Positions 7,271-17,997 of a DNA stretch of 20,000 bases are shown here, one piece after another (positions within the stretch are counted from its first letter, which is position 1; the number at the start of each line of letters is the position of its first letter). The translations under genes were made by a program, and so were the position numbers. Under the pieces are notes generated by a model. The model had not been told where the DNA came from. It did not search any database and worked only from the letters and a program-made list of their open reading frames with translations. This DNA is from Theodoxus fluviatilis (Eukaryota; Mollusca; Gastropoda; Cycloneritida; Neritidae), in contig JAWQFJ010001824.1 in assembly GCA_034096865.1 (NCBI GenBank), positions 47,501-67,500 on the forward strand, read 5' to 3'.

Positions 7271-10200
7271 ACAGGCGAGCACAGGCGGGCACAGGCGAGC
7301 ACAGGCGAGCACAGGCGAGCACAGGCGGACACAGGCGGACACAGGCGAGCACAGGCGGACACAGGCGAGCACAGGCGAGCACAGGCGGACACAGGCGAGC
7401 ACAGGCAAGCACAGGCGGATACAGGCGGACACAGGCGAGCACAGGCGGACACAGGCGGACACAGGCGAGCACAGCCGAGCACAGGCGGATACAGGCGGAC
7501 ACAGGCGAGCACAGGCGGACACAGGCGAGCACAGGCGAGCACAGGCGAGCACAGGCGAGCACAGGCGGACACAGGCGGACACAGGCGAGCACAGGCGAGC
7601 ACAGGCGGATACAGGCGGACACAGGCGGATACAGGCGGACACAGGCGAGCACAGGCGAGCACAGGCGGACACAGGCGAGAACAGGCGAGCACAGGCGGAT
7701 ACAGGCGGACACAGGCGAGCACAGGCGGACACAGGCGAGCACAGGCGAGCACAGGCGAGCTCAGGCGGACACAGGCGGACACAGGCGGATACAGGCGAGC
7801 ACAGGCGGACACAGGCGGACACAAGCGAGCACAGGCGGACACAGGCGAGCACAGGCGAGCACAGGCGGACACAGGCGAGCACAGGCGAGCACAGGCGGAT
7901 ACAGGCGGAAACAGGCGAGCACAGGCGGACACAGGCGGACACAGGCGAGCACAGGCGGACACAGGCGAGCACAGGCGAGCACAGGCGGATACAGGCGGAC
8001 ACAGGCGAGCCCAGGCGAGCACAGGCGGACAAAAGGCGAGCACAGGCGAGCACAGGCGGATACAGGCGGACACAGGCGAGCACAGGCGGACACAGGCGAG
8101 CACAGGCGAGCACAGGCGAGCACAGGCGAGCACAGGCGAGCACAGGCGAGCACAGGCGAGCACAGGCGAGCACATGCGGGCACAGGCGAGCACAGGCGAG
8201 CACAGGCGAGCACAGGCGAGCACAGGCGGACACAGACGAGCACAGGCGGACACAGGCGAGCACAGGCGAGCACAGGCGAGCACAGACGAGCACAGGCGAG
8301 CACAGGCGGATACAGGCGGGCACAGGCGGATACAGGCGAGCACAGGCGGATACAGGCGAGCACAGGCGAATACAGGCGGGCACAGGCGGACACAGGCGAG
8401 CACAGGCGGATACAGGCGGGCACAGGCAGATACAGGCGGACACAGGCGGACACAGGCGAGCACAGGCGAGCACAGGCGGACACAGGCGAGCACAGGCGGA
8501 CACTGGCGAGCACAGGCGGACACAGGCGAGCACAGGCGGACACAGGCGGATACAGGCGGGCACAGGCGGACACAGGCGAGCACAGGCGGATACAGGCGGG
8601 CACAGGCGAGCACAGGCGGACACAGGCGAGCACAGGCGGGCACAGGCGGATACAGGCGAGCACAGGCGGACACAGGCGGATACAAGCGGACACAGGCGGA
8701 CACAGGCGAGCACAGGCGAGCACAGGCGGACACAGGCGAGCACAGGCGAGCACAGGCGGATACAGGCGGACACAGGCGGATAGAGGCGGACACAGGCGAG
8801 CACAGGCGAGCACAGGCGAGCACAGGCGAGCACAGGCGGATACAGGCGCGCACAGGCGGATACAGGCGTGCACAGTCGAGCACAGGCGAGCACAGGCGGG
8901 CACAGGCGGATACAGGCGAGCACAGGCGAGCACAGGCGAGCACAGGCGAGCACAGGCGAGCACAGGCGAGCACGGGCGAGCACAGGCGAGCACGGGCGAG
9001 CACAGGCGAGCACAGGCGAGCACAGGCGAGCACAGGCGAGCACAGGCGAGCACAGGCGAGCACAGGCGGACACAGGCGGACACAGACGAGCACAGGCGGA
9101 CACAGGCGAGCACAGGCGAGCACAGGCGAGCACAGGCGGATACAGGCGGGCACAGGCGGATACAGGCGAGCACAGGCGAGCACAGGCGGATACAGGCGAG
9201 CACAGGCGGATACAGGCGGGCACAGGCGGACACAGGCGAGCACAGGCGGATACAGGCGGGCACAGGTGGATACAGGCGGACACAGGCGGACACAGGCGAG
9301 CACAGGCGGACACAGGCGAGCACAGGCGGTCACAGGCGGACACTGGCGAGCACAGGCGGACACAGGCGAGCACAGGCGGATACAGGCGGGCACAGGCGGA
9401 CACAGGCGAGCACAGGCGGATACAGGCGGGAACAGGCGAGCACAGGCTGATACAGGCGAGCACAGGCGAGCACAGGCGGACACAGGCGGATACAAGCGGG
9501 CACAGGCGGATACAGGCGAGCACAGGCGGACACAGGCGGATACAGGCGGACACAGGCGGACACAGGCGAGCACAGGCGAGCACAGGCGGATACAGGCGAG
9601 CACAGGCGAGCACAGGCGAGCACAGGCGGACACAGGCGAGCACAGGCGAGCACAGGCGAGCACAGGCGAGCACATGCGGATACAGGCGAGCACAGGCGGA
9701 TACAGGCGGGCACAGGCGAGCACAGGCGAGCACAGGCGGGCACAGGCGGATACAGGCGAGTAGAGGCGAGCACAGGCGAGCACAGGCGAGCACAGGCGAG
9801 CACACGCGAGCACGGGCGGATACAGGCGAGGACAGGCGAGCACAGGCGGACGCAGGCGAGTACAGGCGAGCACAGACGAGCCCAGGCGAGCACAGGCGAG
9901 CACAGGCGAGCACAGGCGAGCACAGGCGAGCACAGGCGGACACAGGCGAGCACAGGCGAGCACAGGCGAGCACAGCCGGGCACAGGCGAGCACAGGCGGA
10001 CACAGGCGAGCACAGGCGAGCACAGGCGAGCACAGGCGAGCACAGGCGAGCACAGGCGGACACAGGCGAGCACAGGCGAGCACAGGCGAGCACAGGCGGA
10101 CACAGGCGAGCACAGGCGAGCACAGGCGAGCACAGGCGAGCACAGGCGAGCACAGGTGAGCACAGGCGGACACAGGCGAGCACAGGCGAGCACAGGCTAG

Positions 10201-13200
10201 CACAGGCGAGCACAGGCGAGCACAGACGAGCCCAGGCGAGCACAGGCGAGCACAGGCGAGCACAGGCGAGCACAGGCGGATACAGGCGGACACAGGCGGA
10301 TACAGGCGGACACAGGCGGACACAGGCGAGCACAGGCGGACACAGGCGAGCACAGGCGGACACAGGCGAGCACAGGCGAGCACAGGCGGATACAGGCGGG
10401 CACAGGCGGACACAGGCGGACACAGGCGGACACAGGCGGACACAGGCGAGCACAGGCGGATACAGGCGGACACAGGCGGACGCAGGCGAGCTCAGGCGAG
10501 CACAGGCGGACACAGGCGGACACAGGCGAGCACAGGCGAGCACAGGCGGACACAGGCGAGCACAGGCGGACACTGGCGAGCACAGGCGGACACAGGCGAG
10601 CACAGGCGGACACAGGCGGATACAGGCGGGCACAGGCGGACACAGGCGAGCACAGGCGGATACAGGCGGGCACAGGCGAGCACAGGCGGACACAGGCGAG
10701 CACAGGCGGGCACAGGCGGATACAGGCGAGCACAGGCGGACACAGGCGGATACAAGCGGACACAGGCGGACACAGGCGAGCACAGGCGAGCACAGGCGGA
10801 CACAGGCGAGCACAGGCGAGCACAGGCGGATACAGGCGGACACAGGCGGATAGAGGCGGACACAGGCGAGCACAGGCGAGCACAGGCGAGCACAGGCGAG
10901 CACAGGCGGATACAGGCGCGCACAGGCGGATACAGGCGTGCACAGTCGAGCACAGGCGAGCACAGGCGGGCACAGGCGGATACAGGCGAGCACAGGCGAG
11001 CACAGGCGAGAACAGGCGAGCACAGGCGAGCACAGGCGAGCACAGGCGAGCACGGGCGGATACAGGCGAGAACAGGCGAGCACAGGCGGACGCAGGCGAG
11101 CACAGGCGAGCACAGACGAGCCCACGCGAGCACAGGCGAGCAAAGGCGAGCACAGGCGTGCACAGGCGAGCCCAGGCGGACACAGGCGAGCACAGGCGAG
11201 CACAGGCGAGCACAGGCGAGCACAGGCGAGCACAGGCGGACACAGGCGAGCACAGGCGAGCACAGGCGAGCACAGGCGAGCACAGGCGGACACAGGCGAG
11301 CACAGGCGAGCACAGGCTAGCACAGGCTAGCACAGGCGAGCACAGGCGAGCACAGGCGGATACAGGCGAGCACAGGCGAGCACAGGCGAGCACAGGCGAG
11401 CACAGGCGGATACAGGCGGACACAGGCGGATACAGGCGGACACAGGCGGACACAGGCAAGCACAGGCGGACACAGGCGAGCACAGGAGGACACAGGCGAG
11501 CACAGGCGGACACAGGCGAGCACAGGCGGACACAGGCGAGCACAGGCGGACACAGGCGAGCACAGGCGAGCACAGGCGAGCACAGGCGGACACAGGCGAG
11601 CACAGGCGGACACAGGCGAGCACAGGCGGATACAGGCGAGCACAGGTGAGCACAGGCGGATACAGGCGAGCACAGGCGGACACAGGCGGACACAGGCGGA
11701 TACAGGCGGACACAGGCGGACACTGGCGGATACAGGCGGACACAGGCGGATACAGGCGGACACAGGCGAGCACAGGCGACCACAGGCGGACACAGGCGAG
11801 CACAGGCGAGCCCAGGCGGACACAGGCGAGCACAGGCGAGCACAGGCGAACACAGGCGAATACAGGCGGACACAGGCGAGCACAGGCGGACACAGGCGAG
11901 CACAGGCGAGCACAGGCGGACACAGGCGAGCACAGGCGAGCACAGGCGGATACAGGCGGACACAGGCGAGCACAGGCGAGCACAGGCGGACAAAAGGCGA
12001 GCACAGGCAAGCACAGGCGGATACAGGCGGACACAGGCGAGCACAGGCGGACACAGGCGAGCACAGGCGAGCACAGGCGAGCACAGGCGAGCACAGGCGA
12101 GCACAGGCGGACACAGGCGAGCACAGGCGGGCACAGGCGAGCACGGGCGAGCACAGGCGAGCACGGGCGAGCACAGGCGAGCACAGGCGGACACAGGCGA
12201 GCACAGGCGAGCACAGGCGAGCACAGGCGAGCACAGGCGAGCACAGGCGAGCACAGGCGAGCACGGGCGAGCACAGGCGAGCACAGGCGGACACAGGCGA
12301 GCACAGGCGGACACAGACGAGCACAGGCGAGCACAGGCGAGCACAGGCGGACACAGGCGAGCACGGGCGAGCACAGGCGAGCACGGGCGAGCACAGGCGA
12401 GCACAGGCGAGCACAGGCGAGCACAGGCGGACACAGGCGGACACAGACGAGCACAGGCGAGCACAGGCGAGCACAGGTGGACACAGGCGGACACAGACGA
12501 GCACAGGCGAGCACAGGCGAGCACAGGCGGACACAGGCGAGCACGGGCGAGCACAGGCGAGCACGGGCGAGCACAGGCGAGCACAGGCGAGCACAGGCGA
12601 GCACAGGCGAGCACAGGCGAGCACAGGCGAGCACAGGCGGACACAGGCGAGCACAGGCGAGCACAGGCGAGCACAGGCGAGCACAGGCGGACACAGGCGA
12701 GCACGGGCGAGCACAGGCGAGCACGGGCGAGCACAGGCGAGCACGGGCGAGCACAGGCGAGCACAGGCGAGCACAGGCGAGCACAGGCGAGCACAGGCGG
12801 ACACAGGCGGACACAGACGAGCACAGGCGGACACAGGCGAGCACAGGCGAGCACAGGCGAGCACAGGCGGATACAGGCGGGCACAGGCGGATACAGGCGA
12901 GCACAGGCGAGCACAGGCGGATACAGGCGAGCACAGGCGGATACAGGCGGGCACAGGCGGACACAGGCGAGCACAGGCGGATACAGGCGGGCACAGGTGG
13001 ATACAGGCGGACACAGGCGGACACAGGCGAGCACAGGCGGACACAGGCGAGCACAGGCGGTCACAGGCGGACACTGGCGAGCACAGGCGGACACAGGCGA
13101 GCACAGGCGGATACAGGCGGGCACAGGCGGACACAGGCGAGCACAGGCGGATACAGGCGGGAACAGGCGAGCACAGGCTGATACAGCCGAGCACAGGCTA

Positions 13201-15728
13201 GCACAGGCGGACACAGGCGGATACAAGCGGGCACAGGCGGATACAGGCGAGCACAGGCGGACACAGGCGGATACAGGCGGACACAGGCGGACACAGGCGA
13301 GCACAGGCGAGCACAGGCGGATACAGGCGAGCACAGGCGAGCACAGGCGAGCACAGGCGGACACAGGCGAGCACAGGCGAGCACAGGCGAGCACAGGCGA
13401 GCACATGCGGATACAGGCGAGCACAGGCGGATACAGGCGGGCACAGGCGAGCACAGGCGAGCACAGGCGGGCACAGGCGGATACAGGCGAGTAGAGGCGA
13501 GCACAGGCGAGCACAGGCGAGCACAGGCGAGCACACGCGAGCACGGGCGGATACAGGCGAGGACAGGCGAGCACAGGCGGACGCAGGCGAGTACAGGCGA
13601 GCACAGACGAGCCCAGGCGAGCACAGGCGAGCACAGGCGAGCACAGGCGAGCACAGGCGAGCACAGGCGGACACAGGCGAGCACAGGCGAGCACAGGCGA
13701 GCACAGGCGAGCACAGGCGCACAGGCGAGCACAGGCGAGCACAGGCGAGCACAGGCGAGCACAGGCGAGCACAGGCGAGCACAGGCGAGCACAGGCGAGC
13801 ACAGGCGGACACAGGCGAGCACAGGCGAGCACAGGCGAGCACAGGCGGACACAGGCGAGCACAGGCGAGCACAGGCGAGCACAGGCGAGCACAGGCGAGC
13901 ACAGGTGAGCACAGGCGGACACAGGCGAGCACAGGCGAGCACAGGCTAGCACAGGCGAGCACAGGCGAGCACAGACGAGCCCAGGCGAGCACAGGCGAGC
14001 ACAGGCGAGCACAGGCGGATACAGGCGGACACAGGCGGATACAGGCGGACACAGGCGGACACAGGCGAGCACAGGCGGACACAGGCGAGCACAGGCGGAC
14101 ACAGGCGAGCACAGGCGAGCACAGGCGGATACAGGCGGGCACAGGCGGACACAGGCGGACACAGGCGGACACAGGCGGACACAGGCGAGCACAGGCGGAT
14201 ACAGGCGGACACAGGCGGACGCAGGCGAGCTCAGGCGAGCACAGGCGGACACAGGCGAGCACAGGCGGACACAGGCGAGCACAGGCGGTTACAGGCGGGC
14301 ACAGGCGGACACAGGCGGACACAGGCGGACACAGGCGGACACAGGCGAGCACAGGCGGACACAGGCGAGCACAGGCGGACACAGGCGAGCACAGGCGGAC
14401 ACAGGCGAGCACAGGCGGATACAGGCGGGCACAGGCGGACACAGGCGGACACAGGCGGACACAGGCGGACACAGGCGAGCACAGGCGGACACAGGCGAGC
14501 ACAGGCGGACACAGGCGAGCACAGGCGGACACAGACGGACACAGGCGGACACAGGCGAGCACAGGCGAGCACAGGCGGACACAGGCGGACACAGGCGGAC
14601 ACAGGCGGACACAGGCGGACACAGGCGAGCACAGGCGGATACAGGCGAGCACAGGCGGATGCAGGCGAGCACAGGCGGACACAGGCGGACACAGGCGGAC
14701 ACAGGCGGATACAGGCGGACACAGGCGGATACAGGCGGACACAGGCGGATACAGGCGGATACAGGCGAGCACAGGCGGACACAGGCGAGCACAGGCGAGC
14801 ACAGGCGAGCACAGGCGAGCACAGGCGAGCACAGGCGAGCACAGGCGGACACAGGCGAGCACAGGCGAGCACAGGCGAGCACAGGCGAGCACAGGCGAGC
14901 ACAGGCTAGCACAGGCTAGCACAGGCGAGCACAGGCGAACACAGGCGGATACAGGCGAGCACAGGCGAGCACAGGCGAGCACAGGCGAGCACAGGCGGAT
15001 ACAGGCGGACACAGGCGGATACAGGCGGACACAGGCGGACACAGGCGAGCACAGGCGGACACAGGCGAGCACAGGCGGACACAGACGAGCACAGGCGAGC
15101 ACAGGCGGATACAGGCGGGCACAGGCGGACACAGGCGGACACAGGCGGACACAGGCGAACACAGGCGAGCACAGGCGGATACAGGCGGACACAGGCGGAC
15201 GCAGGCGAGCTCATGCGAGCACAGGCGGACACAGGCGAGCGCAGGCGGACAGAGGCGAGCACAGGCGAGCACAGGCGGTTACAGGCGGGCACAGGCGGAC
15301 ACAGGCGGACACAGGCGGACACAGGCGGCCACAGGCGGACACAGGCGGACACAGGCGAGCACAGGCGGACACAGGCGAGCACAGGCGGACACAGGCGAGC
15401 ACAGGCGGATACAGGCGGGCACAGGCGGACACAGGCGGACACAGGCGGTCACAGGCGAGCACAGGCGAGCACAGGCGGACACAGGCTGACACAGGCGGAC
15501 ACAGGCGGACACAGGCGAGCACAGGCGGATACAGGCGAGCACAGGCGAGCACAGGCGGATACAGGCGAGCACAGGCGGACACGCGGACACAGGCGGACAC
15601 AGGCGGATACAGGCGGACACAGGCGGACACAGGCGGATACAGGCGGACACAGGCGGATACAGGCGGACACAGGCGAGCACAGGCGGACACAGGCGAGCAC
15701 AGGCGAGCACAGGCGAGCACATGCGGGC
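7271..15728 (+). repeat. 8.46-kb minisatellite with a strict 10-bp unit (ACAGGCG + variable triplet)
   Basis: The array is by my count 846 units, of which 842 are exactly 10 bp. Two units are 11 bp (8031-8041 and 11992-12002) and two are 8 bp (13723-13730 and 15581-15588). The core ACAGGCG is nearly constant. The last three bases are almost always AGC, GAC, GAT or GGC. Every typical unit has one CpG at the same position. Because 10 is not a multiple of 3, each frame cycles through three phases of the unit. Most variants create no stop, so frames of 500-1,377 codons appear on both strands (RRAQADTGEH-type on plus, RLCSPVLACA-type on minus). I treat these as artefacts. The array has large internal duplications and abrupt edges against unique DNA. 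Confidence 0.97.
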
Positions 15729-16149
15729 CAAGGGGCGCCAGACGTCAGAGCAGGGGCAGAGGTCGAGGCATTCTTGTTCACTAGAGACTTTGCGTACCGG
15801 CAAAAGTGTCTCTAGCCCAGTTGACATCACGTGATGGAAGGTTTTTGTCCGAAATATGCAAATGGAGGTCACACGAGAGGCTTGTGAGATAGCCTATCTG
15901 CTCCCTGACATACGCCGTTAAAGTAGTTCTAACACTACTTCGCACAAAACTCATAACTTACTGAGGCAATAATAAACGAGCGTTTATTCGATAAAATAAA
16001 ATGTTTGTGTTGAAATGGAAACAAGTTTTGACATCTGAATGATTTCTGTAAAACGTGGAGAAAAAAACAATATCAGAACGAACTATTTTTGGCTCAACGC
16101 TGTAATGCGAAGGGTCAAGTCTATTACGCATTCATTGCAAACTGTGCCA
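15729..16149. other. Non-coding flank of the minisatellite, no gene seen
   Basis: Unique sequence lies between the array and element 2. It contains a strong hairpin (15781-15815), a 12-bp perfect palindrome CATCACGTGATG (15825-15836) and an 18-bp near-palindrome AATAAACGAGCGTTTATT (15971-15988). No coding frame is supported. Confidence 0.6.
15781..15815. repeat. Hairpin next to the minisatellite edge
   Basis: CTAGAGAC followed by TTTGC pairs with GCAAA and GTCTCTAG. This gives 13 base pairs with a three-base AGT bulge on the right arm and a GTACCG loop. It lies 52 bp beyond the last 10-bp unit. It is not followed by a T-run and no function can be assigned. Confidence 0.7.
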
Positions 16150-16975
16150 CAGTCACGTGACTCGGGTTCAGAGAATAGGGCAGAGGCTGCGCTCGATTTA
16201 TCCGCCTGAATCCGTCGGCCGCCACGTAACCGGCAGTCCCCGTGACGTGAGCGGCGATTCGACAGCTTTCGTGTAAATCGAGCGCTTTCGGCTGATCAAC
16301 ATGGCGGCACAATTGTGGTGTTTGCAAGTTACTATAGACAGCGGTAGCGATGATGACTAAATGTGCTGTCTTCTTGGTTTATGGTAAGGTTTGAGGTTAT
16401 TGTGTAAATTGAACATTTTCATTACCACTTCCTGTGCCCTGATAAGTGACTCCTGAGCCTAGGTGCAGTCAAAGACCCTATAATTATACACTAAGACCAC
16501 GCACTCGAGCGATTTTCCTTTACGCGAAGGGAGGTCATAATGTAGAGTTACGTCCCTTTGCGAGTTCGAATTTTCGATTCGAACTTAATGCAGGATTTCT
16601 CACCGTCAACCACACATCGTGCACACAATAAAGAAAAAAAATCGTAATCTACTTCAATTATCCAGCGGAGATTGCAGCGAGGTGACAAATTAAGGCACAC
16701 ATGAGTCAGCGGAGAACGAATTATCGAATATTTTCAGTGTCGAAGCGTCACAAAACATAAACCCTAGTCTGGTCGTCGCCATCTTGGATCTTCGTTCGCC
16801 TTAGGAAACCTGAGGGCGGACCCGGCGGTCGCCGAGTGATCCGCCAGTGACGTCACCTGAACAAATCGAGCGCAACAAAAAACCCGCCGGTGCCCCGTCT
16901 CGCCCGCCGGCGGATTCAGGCGGACAAATCGAGCGCAGCCAGAGGTGTAGAGGCGGCTCTGTGACGTCACTCTCT
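16150..16975. mobile_element. Palindromic non-autonomous element 2 (relative of element 1)
   Basis: Arms at 16185-16218 and 16907-16940 match as reverse complements at 32 of 34 bases. They begin GGCTGCGCTCGATTT and include CCGCCTGAATCCG. Outside them lie GTCACGTGAC (16152-16161) and GTGACGTCAC (near 16961). Inside are ATGGCGGC (16301-16308) and GCCATCTTGG (16778-16787). The centre is a hairpin of CGCGAAGGGAGG (about 16523-16534) with CGTCCCTTTGCG (16551-16562), loop ATGTAGAG. A second hairpin, AGTTCGAA/TTCGAACT, follows (16563-16586). No protein is recognised. The ends are approximate and no target duplication was identified. Confidence 0.55.
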
Positions 16976-17264
16976 CGCAGCAGCAATGCCACAGCAGCGG
17001 TCTGCTTCGAAGTAGGTCACGGCTGCCCTCGTCTGGGCGCACCAGGAAGTTCGGTCAGAGGCTGCAGTTTCAAGCTGGCGGGGATGGAGTTCCGTCACGT
17101 GACACTGAGCCTCGCTTCCAAGGAACTTTCACACACGCTTGTTTCTGTCTTCTTAAGAAATGTGTTTTACAGTTCTCAGACTGGACATTTTAACCAACAA
17201 TTTAGAGATAATAATCTAAGATATTTCAAATAACTTTTAAACTCGAGCCATCGATGCCTGTAGT

Positions 17265-17307
<43 letters not shown>

Positions 17308-17700
17308 ATCAAGGTTATCGATGCATTGTTTCACGAGTCTTTTTAGACGGTCAACTTAGAATGCAGTACTTGTGGGTAGAGGGTTACAGAGTAAAGGGAA
17401 ATAACTCTTCAGGGTTTGGTTTGAAAATTGCTGCTGGAGGGGGGAAAAAATCATGAAACGTTTCAATTCGTTTGCGACCGTTACCTGTAGTTAGTGCGAT
17501 TGATTTATCTTGTAGACCGGCATCTATAGGATCATTGCAGAGATTTTCTTTATTTGTGGAATTAATCTTTTTTTCTGTGCTATGACGATTTTGATTGATA
17601 ACTTTTTTTGGCTAACTTTTCCAAAATGCGGCTTATGATTAGTCAACATTCTAATAATTAATAAACATAATTCTGTTATCATAGCTGACAATACGTTCCT
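16976..17700. other. Non-coding stretch, no gene seen
   Basis: Apart from the poly-C run and the AAAGGGAAATAACTCT motif (17393-17408), I see no gene. A frame at 16847-17233 crosses an arm of element 2 and has no recognisable domain. TGAAACGTTTCA at 17454-17465 is a perfect palindrome. Confidence 0.55.
17266..17305 (+). repeat. 40-base poly-C run
   Basis: This is an uninterrupted C run, flanked by ATCGATG on the left (17250-17256) and ATCGATG on the right (about 17318). It could form an i-motif on plus and G-quadruplex on minus. Its exact length is likely to be uncertain in any assembly. A shorter C run lies near 17838-17851. Confidence 0.95.
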
Positions 17701-17782
17701 TGTAAACTCCTATGGTGTGCTAGCTTTATTTGTTTAACATTCAGAGCCGAAGCCTTGCGTGGGACAGGCAGGAAAAATGTCC

Positions 17783-17905
17783 GACCATGATGAAGGGGTA
17801 CGCCCGAAACGTTTGTTTCCATACAAAACCTAAGACACCCCCCCCCCCCCCTTTTTGTGAATCTAAGATTCCAGCACCTCCCAGCGATCTTTGTGGTCAT
17901 TCTTT
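17783..17905 (+). repeat. Fourth CGAAAC-core repeat copy (hammerhead-like, decayed)
   Basis: ACCATGATGAAGGGGTACG is followed by CCCGAAACGTTTG, giving a TGATGA box, a GGG/CCC stem and GAAAC in the order of a hammerhead ribozyme core. The base before TGATGA is A, where the catalytic core needs C, so it should be inactive. The following ATTCCAGCACCT and CTTTGTGGTCATTC match the tails at 6890-7065, which ties it to the same family. A C-run interrupts the copy. Confidence 0.45.
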
Positions 17906-17997
17906 GTTCGACCACAGGTCGGGACTGACCCTTTCATATGACAGTGGATTAAGAAAAGAGCTGCTTTGAGTGGATGCTGCTTCATCCGGTGCTAGAT

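Noticed and set aside
6893..9763. 956-codon plus-strand frame as a repeat protein gene
   Set aside because: Nearly all of it is the 10-bp minisatellite, all three frames and both strands are equally open, and the unique start segment has no recognisable domain.
7190..11323. 1,377-codon minus-strand Cys/Pro-rich protein
   Set aside because: It is the complement of the minisatellite, overlaps equally long frames on the same strand, and has no supported start, signal peptide or unique domain.
7271..15728. CRISPR array
   Set aside because: There are no unique spacers of constant length. The repeat unit is 10 bp and contiguous, no cas genes exist, and the DNA is eukaryotic.
16626..16641. AATAAA plus A-run as a gene 3' end
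   Set aside because: No coding sequence lies upstream; it sits inside palindromic element 2.
16847..17233. 128-codon plus-strand frame
   Set aside because: It overlaps an inverted-repeat arm and has no recognisable motif.
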